From contig NZ_CP023691.1 in NCBI RefSeq assembly GCF_008704855.1, positions 3,658,001 through 3,722,000 on the forward strand: 64,000 nucleotides of DNA, read 5' to 3'. Made by a program: the position numbers and the translations under genes. The notes under the pieces are model-generated. The model did no database searches, had not been told where the DNA came from, and saw only the letters and a list, made by a program, of their open reading frames with translations. Below are positions 1 to 8,970 of this stretch, in pieces. Source of the DNA: Streptomyces platensis (lineage in GTDB: Bacteria > Actinomycetota > Actinomycetes > Streptomycetales > Streptomycetaceae). Within the stretch, counting starts at the first letter, position 1. Each line of letters opens with the position of its first letter.

Positions 1-1
1 G

Positions 2-292
2 ATCAACTCCATCTGCCACGCCGTCGGCAAGCGCCCCTTCAAGTCCCGCGACCGCTCCGGGAACGTCTGGTGGCTGGCCGTCCTCTCGTGCGGCGAGTCC
101 TGGCACAACCTGCACCACGCGGACCCGACCAGCGCCCGGCACGGGGTGATGAAGGGGCAGCTGGACTCCAGCGCCCGCTTGATCCGCTGGTTCGAGAAGG
201 CGGGCTGGGCGTATGACGTCCGGTGGCCGGACGCGTCCCGTCTCGATGCCCGACGCGCGGAGAAGGCTGCCGGGGGTGCCGCCCGGCGGTAG
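2..292 (+). CDS. Fatty acid desaturase, C-terminal part (5' end outside window)
   Basis: This is the last 96 residues of a membrane-bound fatty acid desaturase, an enzyme that inserts a double bond into acyl chains using a di-iron centre. The fragment keeps the third histidine box, GESWHNLHHADP (HxxHH), which supplies iron ligands in this family. It follows the aromatic stretch NVWWLAVLSCGE. The tail RLIRWFEKAGWAYDVRWP is typical of actinobacterial acyl-CoA desaturases. It ends in TAG, 21 bases before the next gene, so the two may be cotranscribed. The start lies outside the window, so total length and the first two His boxes cannot be checked. Confidence 0.85.
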   Translation: MNSICHAVGKRPFKSRDRSGNVWWLAVLSCGESWHNLHHADPTSARHGVMKGQLDSSARLIRWFEKAGWAYDVRWPDASRLDARRAEKAAGGAARR

Positions 293-313
293 CGAGGAAG
301 GCATGATTGACGG

Positions 314-997
314 GTGGCGATCGACGACAGCAGTACCAGCGGCAACAAGGGCAAGTCTTCCTCCGCGGGCACGCGACGGGCCCGCAGGGTCCGGATGACC
401 GGAGCGGAGCGCCGGGAGCAGCTGCTGGACATCGGTCGCACGCTCTTTGCCGAGCGGGGCTACGAGGGCACCTCGGTGGAGGAGATCGCGGCGAAGGCCG
501 GGGTGTCCAAGCCGGTGGTCTACGAGCACTTCGGCGGCAAGGAGGGCCTGTACGCGGTGGTGGTGGACCGCGAGATGCGGCAGCTGCTGGACATGGTGAC
601 GGGCGCACTGACCGCCGGCCATCCCCGCGAACTCCTCGAACAGGCGGCCTTCGCGCTGCTCGACTACATCGAGACCTTCACCGACGGCTTCCGCATCCTG
701 GTCCGCGACTCCCCCGTGGCCCAGTCGACGGGCACCTTCGCCTCTCTCATCAGCGATATCGCCACCCAGGTCGAGGACATCCTGGGCCTGGAATTCAAGG
801 CCCGCGGCTTCGACCCGAAGCTGGCCCCGCTCTACGCGCAGGCCCTCGTCGGCATGGTCGCCCTGACCGGCCAGTGGTGGGTGGACACCCGCAAGCCGAA
901 GAAGGCCGAGGTGGCGGCCCACCTCGTCAACCTGGCCTGGCACGGTCTGGGCAATCTGGAAGCCAGGCCGCGGTTGATAGGGCATCGGAAGAACTGA
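314..997 (+). CDS. TetR/AcrR family transcriptional regulator
   Basis: A 227-residue TetR-type repressor. After a Ser/Thr/Lys-rich leader of about 30 residues comes the helix-turn-helix: RREQLLDIGRTLFAERGYEG, then SVEEIAAKAGVSKPVVYEHF (about residues 34-78), which would bind operator DNA. The remaining alpha-helical domain (about 90-215) would bind a ligand and dimerise. The frame opens with GTG at 314. An ATG at 303 is in another frame. It follows the desaturase by 21 bases. In Streptomyces such pairs often mean the regulator controls lipid desaturation, but that is inference from position only. The ligand cannot be predicted. Confidence 0.85.
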   Translation: MAIDDSSTSGNKGKSSSAGTRRARRVRMTGAERREQLLDIGRTLFAERGYEGTSVEEIAAKAGVSKPVVYEHFGGKEGLYAVVVDREMRQLLDMVTGALTAGHPRELLEQAAFALLDYIETFTDGFRILVRDSPVAQSTGTFASLISDIATQVEDILGLEFKARGFDPKLAPLYAQALVGMVALTGQWWVDTRKPKKAEVAAHLVNLAWHGLGNLEARPRLIGHRKN

Positions 998-1111
998 GGT
1001 CCCGTACCGGCCCCGAACCACCAGCGTTCTGCGCGGCGAGCCGGCAGTGGTCGAGGCCGGTGATCACGGCGTGGGGTCACCTCGGAGGGGGAGCGTCGGG
1101 GGCAGCAGGCG

Positions 1112-1936
1112 TCAGTCGGCGGCCGGCTTCCGGGCGACGGCGAAGATGCGGCGGAAGGGGAAAACCGTGCCGTGGCGGCCGGTGGGGTAGGCCTTGCGGA
1201 GGGCGTCGCGGTATTCGGCGAGGAAGGCTTCGCGGGCGGCCGGGTCGTGCTCCAGGGCGGTGAGGACGGGGCGCAGGGCGGTGCCCTTGACCCAGTCGAG
1301 GACCGGATCGTCGCCCGCCAGGAGCTGGACGTAGGTCGTTTCCCAGACGTCGGCGGCGCAGCCGAGGTCGGCGAGGCGCTCCAGGTAGTCGGCCGGTTCG
1401 AGGACATGGACGAAGCGGCGGCCGTGGGTGGTGAGCCGCTCGCGCCACTGGGGGGCGTCACACAGTTCGCCGAGGAGGGCGTGGCTGGGTGAGGTGAAGT
1501 TGCCGGGGACCTGGAAGGCGAAGGTGCCGCCGGGGGCGAGGGCCTCGATCCAGCGGGCGAAGGAGTCCGGGTGGTTGGGGACCCACTGGAGGGCCGCGTT
1601 GGAGACGATCAGGTCGTAGGTCTCCTCGGGCGTCCAGTCGGCGGCATCGGCGGGGGCGAAGTCGAGGTGGCCGCCGCCGGGGGTGGGGCCGGCGTAGGTC
1701 TCGGCCTCTTTGAGCATCTCCGGGGAGTTGTCGTATCCGGTGATGTGCGCGTCGGGCCAGCGGGTGGTGAGCTGGGCCGTGACGTTGCCGGGGCCGCAGC
1801 CGAGGTCGGCGATGCGGGCGGCGCGGTCCTGCCGGGGCAGGTCGGGTATCCGGTTGAGCAGGTCGTGGAACGGACGGGTACGGTGCCCGGAGTGGCGGAG
1901 GTATTGCTGCGGATCCCAGGTTGGTGCGTCGTGCAT
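1112..1936 (-). CDS. tam: Trans-aconitate 2-methyltransferase
   Basis: A 274-residue SAM-dependent class I methyltransferase. It begins MHDAPTWDPQQYLRHSGHRT and carries the SAM-binding motif I IADLGCGPGN, then the acidic loop GYDNSPEML and the post-motif FAPADAADW. The WDPxQYLxxxxxRxRP opening is the signature of Tam, which esterifies trans-aconitate, an inhibitor of aconitase. The start at 1936 was chosen over an upstream in-frame ATG because AAAGGGG lies just ahead of it and homology begins there. The gene is divergent from a MarR regulator at 2101. In Streptomyces coelicolor the same pair is tam/tamR, so regulation by the neighbour is expected. Confidence 0.88.
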   Translation of the reverse strand: MHDAPTWDPQQYLRHSGHRTRPFHDLLNRIPDLPRQDRAARIADLGCGPGNVTAQLTTRWPDAHITGYDNSPEMLKEAETYAGPTPGGGHLDFAPADAADWTPEETYDLIVSNAALQWVPNHPDSFARWIEALAPGGTFAFQVPGNFTSPSHALLGELCDAPQWRERLTTHGRRFVHVLEPADYLERLADLGCAADVWETTYVQLLAGDDPVLDWVKGTALRPVLTALEHDPAAREAFLAEYRDALRKAYPTGRHGTVFPFRRIFAVARKPAAD

Positions 1937-2051
1937 GTTCGAAACCCCTTTGCCGATGCAGGGCTGATACAAGGCTGGCACGGTCTGGTTCGGGCCGTCT
2001 CGGCTGGAAACCGAGCCCCCGCCGACGATGCCCATAGTCCAGCGAAATATA

Positions 2052-2065
2052 TCTCGACGTCAAGA
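2052..2065. promoter_or_regulatory. Probable TamR operator in the tam/tamR intergenic region
   Basis: The 164-bp gap between tam and the MarR gene contains TCTCGACGTCAAGA, a 14-bp dyad around GACGTC with one mismatched pair. It lies about 36 bp upstream of the MarR start codon and in an AT-richer stretch (AAATATATC) that would suit promoter elements. MarR/UrtR-type regulators bind such palindromes in shared divergent promoters. That this is the TamR site is inference from position and symmetry. Confidence 0.55.
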
Positions 2066-2100
2066 GACTTCATGTCGACAGACCCTCTACACTGATCGTC

Positions 2101-2598
2101 ATGGAGGACGAGGTCGACCGACTGGTCGCAGCATGGCGCCGCGAGCGCCCGGACCTCGACGTGGAGCCGCTTGAGGTCCTCAGCCGCGTCTCCCGGCTGG
2201 CCAGGCACCTTGACCGGGCCCGCCGTATCGCCTTTTCCGAGGTGGGCCTGGAGCCCTGGGAGTTCGATGTGCTCACCGCGCTGCGGCGCGCCGGGGCGCC
2301 GTATCAGCTCTCCCCCGGGGCGCTGCTGACGCAGACACTGGTCACCTCGGGGACGATGACCAACCGCATCGACCGGCTGGCCAAGAAGAACCTCGTCGAG
2401 CGGCTGCCCGACCCCAGTGACCGGCGCGGCGTGCTGGTCAGGCTGACCGCGGAGGGCCGGGACAAGGCGGACCGGTCGCTGGCCGGACTGCTGATCCAGG
2501 AGCGCGCGATTCTCGCCGAGCTCTCCCGGCAGCAGCGCGGCGAACTGGCCGGACTGCTGCGGAAGTTGACCGGCCCGTTCGACAACACCCCCGGCTAG
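2101..2598 (+). CDS. tamR: MarR family regulator, TamR-type
   Basis: A 165-residue winged-helix MarR regulator. N-terminal dimerisation helices lead into SRLARHLDRARRIAFSEVGL. The recognition region is LVTSGTMTNRIDRLAKKNLV with wing DPSDRRGVLVRLTAEG (about residues 80-122), the diagnostic MarR DxRxxxxxLT pattern. Divergent position next to tam matches S. coelicolor TamR, which senses trans-aconitate, citrate and related tricarboxylates and derepresses tam and aconitase under oxidative stress. The long N-terminal helix before the core is a feature of the UrtR subgroup to which TamR belongs. The name rests on synteny and family, not on alignment. Confidence 0.8.
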   Translation: MEDEVDRLVAAWRRERPDLDVEPLEVLSRVSRLARHLDRARRIAFSEVGLEPWEFDVLTALRRAGAPYQLSPGALLTQTLVTSGTMTNRIDRLAKKNLVERLPDPSDRRGVLVRLTAEGRDKADRSLAGLLIQERAILAELSRQQRGELAGLLRKLTGPFDNTPG

Positions 2599-2781
2599 CG
2601 GCTCAGGGGCCCGGCTGCCCCGGGCGCGTCCGGCGGGGCTTTCCCGCACCGGCGTACGACCGGTTGGCGCACCGCATTTGGCGGCGCGGAAGAAGGTGGC
2701 GCGCGCCCCCTGAATCCGTGTGCGCCCCTCTCCTTCTCCGTGCCCTTGCCCGCCGCTCGCCCCGTGGGCTTGGATCGCGCC

Positions 2782-3576
2782 ATGAGCCAGCAGCGCGCAT
2801 CGCACCCGCCGAACGGCCCGTACGGCAGGCGGTTCGAGGGCCGTACGGTCCTGGTGACCGGGGCCGCCGCCGGGATCGGGGCGGCCACCGCCGACCGGCT
2901 GGCGGCCGAGGGCGCCGGGGTGCTGCTGCTGGACATCGACGACGCGCGCGGCGAACGCACCGCGCGGCGCATCCGGGCGGCCGGCGGCCATGCCTCGTAC
3001 GAGCACTGCGAGGTGGCGGCCGAGGACGACTGGCGGCGGGCCGTCGAGGCGGCGCGGCGGCGCTACGGCCCGGTGGACGGGCTGGTCAGCAACGCCTTCC
3101 TGGCGCAGGTGGCGGCCGCCGACCACACCTCGCTCGCGGACTGGGACCGGCAGCTGGCGGTCAACCTCACCGGTTCGTTCCTCGGCGTACGGGCCGCCCT
3201 GCCGGATCTGCGGGCGCGCGGCGGCGCGGTGGTGCTGACCTCGTCCGTGCACGCCCTGGTGGGGCTGCCGGGGCGGCCCGCCTACGCCGCGGCGAAAGCC
3301 GGGCTGACCGGTCTGGGCCGTCAACTGGCCGTCGAATACGGGCCGGAGGTGCGGGTCAACAGCGTGCTGCCGGGTCCCGTGCTGACCGCGGCCTGGGACG
3401 GGATCGGCGAGGAGGAGCGGCAGGCCAGCGCCGCGGAGACGGCGGCGCGACGGCTGGGGCGGCCCGAGGAGGTCGCCGCGGTCATCGCCTTTCTGCTCTC
3501 CCCCGAGGCGTCCTTCGTCACCGGGGCGAGCCTCGTCGTCGACGGCGGCTGGAGCGTGTACAAGAACTCCTCGTGA
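2782..3576 (+). CDS. SDR family oxidoreductase
   Basis: A classical short-chain dehydrogenase/reductase of 264 residues. The Rossmann fold starts at TVLVTGAAAGIGAATADRLA with the TGxxxGxG nucleotide motif. The acidic LLDIDD after beta 2 suggests NAD(H) preference. LTSSVHALVG supplies the catalytic Ser and YAAAKAGLTGL the YxxxK pair. The C-terminal VTGASLVVDGGW is standard. An in-frame upstream ATG at 2740 would add 14 unlikely residues, so MSQQRASH at 2782 is preferred, although no clear ribosome-binding site is visible. It lies 88 bp before the GH42 gene on the same strand, so it may act in sugar or sugar-alcohol oxidation; the substrate is unknown. Confidence 0.8.
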   Translation: MSQQRASHPPNGPYGRRFEGRTVLVTGAAAGIGAATADRLAAEGAGVLLLDIDDARGERTARRIRAAGGHASYEHCEVAAEDDWRRAVEAARRRYGPVDGLVSNAFLAQVAAADHTSLADWDRQLAVNLTGSFLGVRAALPDLRARGGAVVLTSSVHALVGLPGRPAYAAAKAGLTGLGRQLAVEYGPEVRVNSVLPGPVLTAAWDGIGEEERQASAAETAARRLGRPEEVAAVIAFLLSPEASFVTGASLVVDGGWSVYKNSS

Positions 3577-3664
3577 GGCGTGCGCCGTGGCTGCTGGCGG
3601 CGGGGCGGCGGCGCCCCGTCCGGGCTTCGATCCGTAGGGAATCCATCGATCCGTAGGGGAATCC

Positions 3665-5689
3665 ATGGGCATCCATTTCGGCGGCGACTACAACCCCGAG
3701 CAGTGGCCCGAGGAGGTGTGGGCCGAGGATCTGAAGCTGATGAAGGCGGCCCATGTCACCATGGTCACCGCCGGGATCTTCTCCTGGGCCAAGGTCGAAC
3801 CCCGGCCCGGGGCCTGGGACTTCGGCTGGTTCGACCGCGTCATGGACGGGCTGGCGGGCGCCGGGATCGCCGTCTGTCTGGCGACCATGACCGCCTCACC
3901 ACCGCCGTGGCTCTCCCGCGCGCACCCGGAGATCCTGCCCGAGGACGCCGACGGCCGGCGCCGCTGGCCCGGCGGCCGGCAGCACTACTGCCCCTCCAGC
4001 CCCGTCTACCGCACCCACGCCGTACGCCTCGTCGAACAGCTCGCCGACCGCTACGGCGGCCACCCCGCGCTCGCCATGTGGCACATCGGCAACGAGTACG
4101 GCTGCCACACCCGCCACTGCTACTGCGACGTGTCGGCGGCGGACTTCCGGCGCTGGCTGCGTGAGCGGTACGGGACCGTCGGCGCGCTGAACGCCGCCTG
4201 GTCGACGGCCTTCTGGTCGCAGGCGTACGGCGACTTCGACGAGGTGCTGCCGCCCCGCACCGCGCCCACCTTCCCCAACCCCGCCCAGCAGCTGGACTAT
4301 CTGCGCTTCGGCGACGAGGCGCTGCGCACCTGCTATCTGGCCGAAAAGCAGGTGCTCGAACGGGTCACCCCAGCAATTCCGGCCACCACCAATCTGATGC
4401 CGCAGCACAAACCGGTCGACGCCTTCGCCTGGTCGCCCCATATGGACACGATGGCGCTGGACTTCTACCAGGATCCCTATGTGCCCGACGACCACGTCCG
4501 GGCCGGCTATGTCTTCGATCTGATGCGCTCGGCGCGCTCCGGACAGCCCTGGATGCTGCTGGAACAGGCACCCAGCGCGGTCAACTGGCGCCCCCGCAAC
4601 GGCCCCAAGCCGCCCGGCGCGATGCGGCTGTGGAGCTGGCAGGCCGTCGCCCAGGGTGCGGACGCGGTGCTGTTCTTCCAGTGGCGGCAGTCGCTGGGCG
4701 GCGCGGAGAAGTTCCACTCGGCGATGCTGCCGCACGGCGGGACCGACACCCGCATCTTCCGCGAAGTGACGGAACTGGGGCGCGAGTTGGCGTCGCTGCC
4801 GGGAATCGAGGGGACCCGGTCGCGGGCCGAGGTGGCGCTGCTGGCGGACTGGCACAGCTGGTGGGCGCTGGAGCTGGACTCCAAGCCGTCGACCGCGCTG
4901 GACCACTCCCGTATCGCGCTGGACCACTACCGTCCGCTGTTCGAGGCGGGCGTGGCCTGCGATGTGCTCCCGCCGCAACGCGACCTGTCCGCCTATCGGC
5001 TGGTCGTGGCGCCCAACCTGTATCTGCTCACCGCACCGGATGCCGAGCGGCTGGCCGCCTATGTACGCGACGGCGGGCAGCTGCTGGTGTCGTTCTTCTC
5101 CGGCATCGTCGACGAGCACGACCGGGTGCACCCCGGCGGCTACCCGGCGCCGCTGCGGGCGCTGCTGGGGCTGCGGGTGGCGGAGTTCTGGCCGCTGGAC
5201 GAGGGCCGGTCGGTGGGCGTTGGCGGCGGGACCTACACGGGGCGGGCGGACCTGTGGTCGGAGGCCCTCGACCTCGAAGGAGCCGAAGCGCTCGCCCACT
5301 TCACGGACGGGGAGCCGGCCGGCCGGCCCGCGGTCACCCGGCACTCCTACGGGCGCGGCACGGTCTGGTACGTCGGCACCCGGCTCGAACCGGCGCTGAT
5401 GCGGGCCCTGCTGGACGATGTCCGCGCGGCGGCCGGGGTGGGCCCCGTACTGCCGGGTCTGCCGCCGGGCGTCCAGGCCACCGTCCGCGAGGGCACCGGC
5501 GGACGCTATCTCTTCCTGCTCCACCACGGGGCGGAGGCCGTCGAGGTGGGGCTGCCGTCGCCGATGCGGGATGCGCTCGCGGGAGCGGACGGGGCGGCCG
5601 GGGACGGGGCCGCAATTGGAGCCGGGGCCGATGCCGTCGACCGGATCACGCTGGGCCCCCGGGGCGTGGCCGTGCTGACGGAGCCTTAG
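3665..5689 (+). CDS. Beta-galactosidase, glycoside hydrolase family 42
   Basis: A 674-residue GH42 enzyme that would release galactose from beta-galactosides. The TIM barrel begins GGDYNPEQWPEEVW. The acid/base is Glu144 in MWHIGNEYG and the nucleophile is Glu300 in PWMLLEQAPSAVNW. Cys109, Cys147, Cys152 and Cys154 (GRQHYCPSS and GCHTRHCYC) fit the zinc site of GH42 enzymes. A class I glutamine amidotransferase-like trimerisation domain (about 390-590) and a C-terminal beta domain follow. There is no signal peptide, so the enzyme is probably cytoplasmic and acts on imported oligosaccharides. The galactose operon starts about 1.1 kb downstream, which fits supply of galactose to the Leloir pathway. 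Natural substrates may be plant galactans rather than lactose. Confidence 0.9.
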   Translation: MGIHFGGDYNPEQWPEEVWAEDLKLMKAAHVTMVTAGIFSWAKVEPRPGAWDFGWFDRVMDGLAGAGIAVCLATMTASPPPWLSRAHPEILPEDADGRRRWPGGRQHYCPSSPVYRTHAVRLVEQLADRYGGHPALAMWHIGNEYGCHTRHCYCDVSAADFRRWLRERYGTVGALNAAWSTAFWSQAYGDFDEVLPPRTAPTFPNPAQQLDYLRFGDEALRTCYLAEKQVLERVTPAIPATTNLMPQHKPVDAFAWSPHMDTMALDFYQDPYVPDDHVRAGYVFDLMRSARSGQPWMLLEQAPSAVNWRPRNGPKPPGAMRLWSWQAVAQGADAVLFFQWRQSLGGAEKFHSAMLPHGGTDTRIFREVTELGRELASLPGIEGTRSRAEVALLADWHSWWALELDSKPSTALDHSRIALDHYRPLFEAGVACDVLPPQRDLSAYRLVVAPNLYLLTAPDAERLAAYVRDGGQLLVSFFSGIVDEHDRVHPGGYPAPLRALLGLRVAEFWPLDEGRSVGVGGGTYTGRADLWSEALDLEGAEALAHFTDGEPAGRPAVTRHSYGRGTVWYVGTRLEPALMRALLDDVRAAAGVGPVLPGLPPGVQATVREGTGGRYLFLLHHGAEAVEVGLPSPMRDALAGADGAAGDGAAIGAGADAVDRITLGPRGVAVLTEP

Positions 5690-5758
5690 GACGACGGGCG
5701 AGGGCCGGAGCCAGGGCGGTGAGCGTCCCTCACCGCCGCCGCGCCCCGCCCCACCCCG

Positions 5759-6529
5759 TCACGGCACCGGCACCGACGCCGCCGCGGCCGCCGTCTCCAG
5801 CTCGACCGGGCCGACCCCGGCCCGGCGGGCCAGGGCCACCGCCGCGAGGGTGGAGTGCACGCCGAGCTTGCCGAGCACGTTCTGCATATGGGTACGGACC
5901 GTGTGCGGGGAGAGGAACAGCCGCTCGGCGACCGCCTTGCGGCCCAGGCCCGCCACCATGCAGCGCAGCACCTCACGCTCGCGCGGAGTCAGCGACTCCA
6001 CCAGCCGCTCGCTCTCGGAGCGGTGCTTGCGGGCGGCCGTCAACTCCCGCAGGACACCGGTCAGCAGCGCGGGCGGCAGATGCGTCTCGTCCCGGAGGAC
6101 GCCGCGGATCACGGCCAGCAGCCGGGAGAGCGAGCAGTCCTTGGCGACCCAGCCGGAGGCACCGGCCTGTAGGGCGGCGGCCGCGCGGCGCGGGTCGTCG
6201 CGGTCGGCGAGGACGACGGTGCGCAGATACGGATGGCTGGTGCGCAGGCCGGAGACCAGCGCGATGCCGTCCCGCGGCACGGCACGCGGCACCGCGTCGC
6301 GGACCGCTCCCTGGGCGGGCACCGCGAGCAGCGGCGCGGCGAGGTCGGCGTCGGCAAGCAGCACGTCGAAGCGGCGGCCGTCGGTAGCCGCGCGGTCCAG
6401 ATTGCGCAGGGCAGCGGGGGCGCTGCCCGCGGCCGCGACGTCCACGTCCTGTTCCGCGGCGAGCGCGGCCGCCAGGGATTCGGCGAAGATGCGGTGGTCG
6501 TCGACCACCAGAACCCGGATGCGTTGCAC
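5759..6529 (-). CDS. NarL/LuxR-family response regulator (intact receiver)
   Basis: A 256-residue response regulator. The receiver has the acidic pair VLVVDDH (Asp10/Asp11), a phosphoacceptor Asp60 in DVLLADADL and the conserved Lys in GASGWVAKD. The output domain contains LTPREREVLRCMVAGLGRKA and LFLSPHTVRTHMQNVLGKLG, a typical LuxR HTH. GTG at 6529 is chosen because GGGGG precedes it by five bases; an ATG at 6568 would add residues without a site. No histidine kinase is adjacent, so it is an orphan in this window. It lies between the GH42 gene and galK, but control of galactose genes is only a guess. Confidence 0.82.
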   Translation of the reverse strand: MQRIRVLVVDDHRIFAESLAAALAAEQDVDVAAAGSAPAALRNLDRAATDGRRFDVLLADADLAAPLLAVPAQGAVRDAVPRAVPRDGIALVSGLRTSHPYLRTVVLADRDDPRRAAAALQAGASGWVAKDCSLSRLLAVIRGVLRDETHLPPALLTGVLRELTAARKHRSESERLVESLTPREREVLRCMVAGLGRKAVAERLFLSPHTVRTHMQNVLGKLGVHSTLAAVALARRAGVGPVELETAAAAASVPVP

Positions 6530-6799
6530 AGAGACCCCCTGTCTCGGTGAACGGACCATAGCGGGCACGACGCCCGGATTGAAGATCGCCTCAGCCGCAC
6601 GACCGCCGCCGTGCCGACATGACTACCCCACCCCGGGCGCCGTACCCGAACGGTCTCGCCCCCTGATCGGCACCGGCCCCCACCGGTGCAGGTTCCCAGC
6701 GTACGGACGGGGTGCGGCGAGGGAAGGTGATTGACGAAACTGCTCCGCCCACCGGGCCATTCGGTGCCTGTCCGGCGGCTTCACGCCGTCCGGCGCGCC

Positions 6800-7996
6800 C
6801 TACGCGACGCGGTGCGCCCCCGCGCCGGCGACGGCCTCGAAGATCCGCGGGGCGGCATGACCGGCCGCCGCGAACGCCTCGGTGACCGCCGCGCCGACGG
6901 CCGGGGCGGCCGCCTCCTCGACGAGCACGATGGCCGAGCCGCCGAAGCCGCCGCCGGTCATCCGGGCCCCGAGGGCGCCCGCCGCCAGCGCGGAGTCGAC
7001 GGCGAGATCGAGCTCGCGGCAGGAGATCTTGAAGTCGTCGCGGAGCGAGGCATGACCGGCCGTCAGCAGCGGGCCGATGGCGCGGGTGCGGCCCGCGTCG
7101 AGGCAGCCGATGACCTCTTCGACGCGGTGGTTCTCGGTGACGATGTGCCGGACGAGGGCCTGGACGTCGGGCTCGCCGGCCAGCCCGGCCAGCGCCTCGG
7201 GCAGATGCTCGTAGGGCACCTCGCGCAGGGCACGCACCCCGAGCGCCCGCGCGCCACGCTCGCAGCCGGCGCGCCGCTCCGCGTATGCGCCGTCCCCCAG
7301 CTCATGCTTCACCCGGGTGTCGACCACGAGAAGCCGCAGCCCCTCCCCCGCCAGGTCGAACGGGACCTGGCGCCGGGTGAGGTCGCGGGTGTCCAGGAAC
7401 AGGACGTGGCCCTCGGTGCAGCAGGCCGCGGCGGTCTGGTCCATGATTCCGCAGGGCACGCCGACGAAGGCGTTCTCGGCGCGCTGGGCGAGCTGTGCCA
7501 GCCGCTGCGGCTCCTGGCCGAGCGCGTAGAGGTCGTTGAGGGCGAGCGCGGTGACGACCTCCAGGGCGGCGGAGGAGGAGAGTCCGGCGCCGGTCGGCAC
7601 CGTGCTCTCGAAGTGCAGATCCGCGCCGCCGACGGGCAGACCGGCCTCCCGCATCGCCCAGACGACGCCCGCCGGGTAGGCGGCCCAGCCTCCCTGGGGA
7701 GCGGGCCGGAGCTCGTCGAGGCGCAGTTCGACGATGCCGCCGTCGGCGCCGCCGGAGTGCAGCCGCAGCACCCCGTCGGTGCGGGCCGAGGCGGCGGCGA
7801 GGGTGGTGTGCGGGAGGGCCAGCGGCATCACGAAACCGTCGTTGTAATCGGTGTGTTCACCGATCAGGTTGACCCGGCCGGGCGCCGCCCAGGTGCCCGT
7901 GGGGGCGGCGCCGTACACCGCGGCGAACTGCGCGGCGGTGTGCTGAGCGCGGTGCGGGCGCTCGGTGGCCGGGACGGCGGCTCCGTGTGCGGTCAT
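6800..7996 (-). CDS. galK: Galactokinase
   Basis: A 398-residue GHMP kinase that phosphorylates alpha-D-galactose with ATP to galactose 1-phosphate, step one of the Leloir pathway. The family signature GRVNLIGEHTDYNDGFVMP is near residue 40. The phosphate-binding motif 2, PTGAGLSSSAALEV, follows at about 130, and the C-terminal GARMTGGGFGGSAIVLV is GHMP motif 3. It is last in galT-galE-galK. Its ATG shares one base with the galE stop (TGATG), so translation is coupled. About 270 bp with no gene lie between galK and the response regulator; a GCACCGG hairpin at 6670-6689 is the only structure noted there. Confidence 0.95.
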   Translation of the reverse strand: MTAHGAAVPATERPHRAQHTAAQFAAVYGAAPTGTWAAPGRVNLIGEHTDYNDGFVMPLALPHTTLAAASARTDGVLRLHSGGADGGIVELRLDELRPAPQGGWAAYPAGVVWAMREAGLPVGGADLHFESTVPTGAGLSSSAALEVVTALALNDLYALGQEPQRLAQLAQRAENAFVGVPCGIMDQTAAACCTEGHVLFLDTRDLTRRQVPFDLAGEGLRLLVVDTRVKHELGDGAYAERRAGCERGARALGVRALREVPYEHLPEALAGLAGEPDVQALVRHIVTENHRVEEVIGCLDAGRTRAIGPLLTAGHASLRDDFKISCRELDLAVDSALAAGALGARMTGGGFGGSAIVLVEEAAAPAVGAAVTEAFAAAGHAAPRIFEAVAGAGAHRVA

Positions 7997-8970
7997 CAGG
8001 ACTCCTTGGTCCGGTCGAGGTGCTGCGCGAACTCCCAGGCGTCGGCGACGATACCGGCGAGGTCGGCGCGGGCGGGCCGCCAGCCGAGGCGGTCGGTGGC
8101 GGTCTGCGCGGAGGCCACCAGCACGGCGGGGTCGCCGCCGCGGCGCGGGGCGACCACCTCCGGGACGGGGTGCCCGGTCACCTTGCGGACGGTCTCGATG
8201 ACCTCGCGGACGGAGAAGCCGTTGCCGTTGCCGAGGTTGCAGATCAGGTGCTCACCGGCGGTCGCCGCGTCGAGCGCGAGGAGGTGGGCCTCGGCGAGGT
8301 CGGCGACGTGGATGTAGTCGCGGACGCAGGTGCCGTCGGGGGTGGGGTAGTCCTCGCCGAAGACGGAGATCGCCGCGCGCTTGCCCTGGGCGACCTGGAG
8401 GACCAGCGGGATCAGGTGCGACTCGGGGTCGTGGCGCTCACCGCAGCTGCCGTAGGCGCCGGCGACATTGAAGTAGCGCAGCGAGACGGCGGCCAGACCG
8501 TGGGCGGCGGCCTCCCCGCTGATCATGTGGTCGACGGCGAGCTTGCTGGCACCGTACGGGCTGGTGGGCGCGGTCTCGGCCGACTCGGTGATCGGGGTGG
8601 ACCTCGGCTCGCCGTAGGTGGCGGCGGTGGAGGAGAAGACCAGGGTGCGGACGCCGGCGTCGCGCATCGCGGCGAGCAGGTCCATGGTGCCGCCGACGTT
8701 GTTGCGCCAGTACTTCTCGGGGTTCACGACGGACTCGCCCACCTGCGAGAAGGCGGCGAAGTGCAGCACCGCGTCGTAGGAGGGGTCGAGCCACTTCGCC
8801 GCGTCCTGGATGCGGCCCTCGATGAAATGGGCACCGGCGGGGATGCCCTCGCGGTGGCCGGTGGACAGATCGTCCAGCACGGTCACCTCGTGGCCGGCCT
8901 GGAGCAGATGTGCCGCGACGACGCTGCCGACGTATCCCGCACCACCGGTGACCAGGTACTTCTTGCTCAC
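7996..8970 (-). CDS. galE: UDP-glucose 4-epimerase
   Basis: A 324-residue extended SDR that interconverts UDP-galactose and UDP-glucose with bound NAD. It opens with the Rossmann motif YLVTGGAGYVGSVVAAHL. The active site has LVFSSTAATYGEP (catalytic Thr/Ser region) and the YGASKLAVDHM YxxxK pair. SLRYFNVAGAYGSCGERH is the GalE substrate-binding hallmark, and RDYIHVADLAEAH completes the family pattern. It overlaps galT by four bases (ATGA) and galK by one. The operon layout indicates a catabolic Leloir role, although the product can also feed cell-surface sugars. Confidence 0.95.
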   Translation of the reverse strand: MSKKYLVTGGAGYVGSVVAAHLLQAGHEVTVLDDLSTGHREGIPAGAHFIEGRIQDAAKWLDPSYDAVLHFAAFSQVGESVVNPEKYWRNNVGGTMDLLAAMRDAGVRTLVFSSTAATYGEPRSTPITESAETAPTSPYGASKLAVDHMISGEAAAHGLAAVSLRYFNVAGAYGSCGERHDPESHLIPLVLQVAQGKRAAISVFGEDYPTPDGTCVRDYIHVADLAEAHLLALDAATAGEHLICNLGNGNGFSVREVIETVRKVTGHPVPEVVAPRRGGDPAVLVASAQTATDRLGWRPARADLAGIVADAWEFAQHLDRTKES

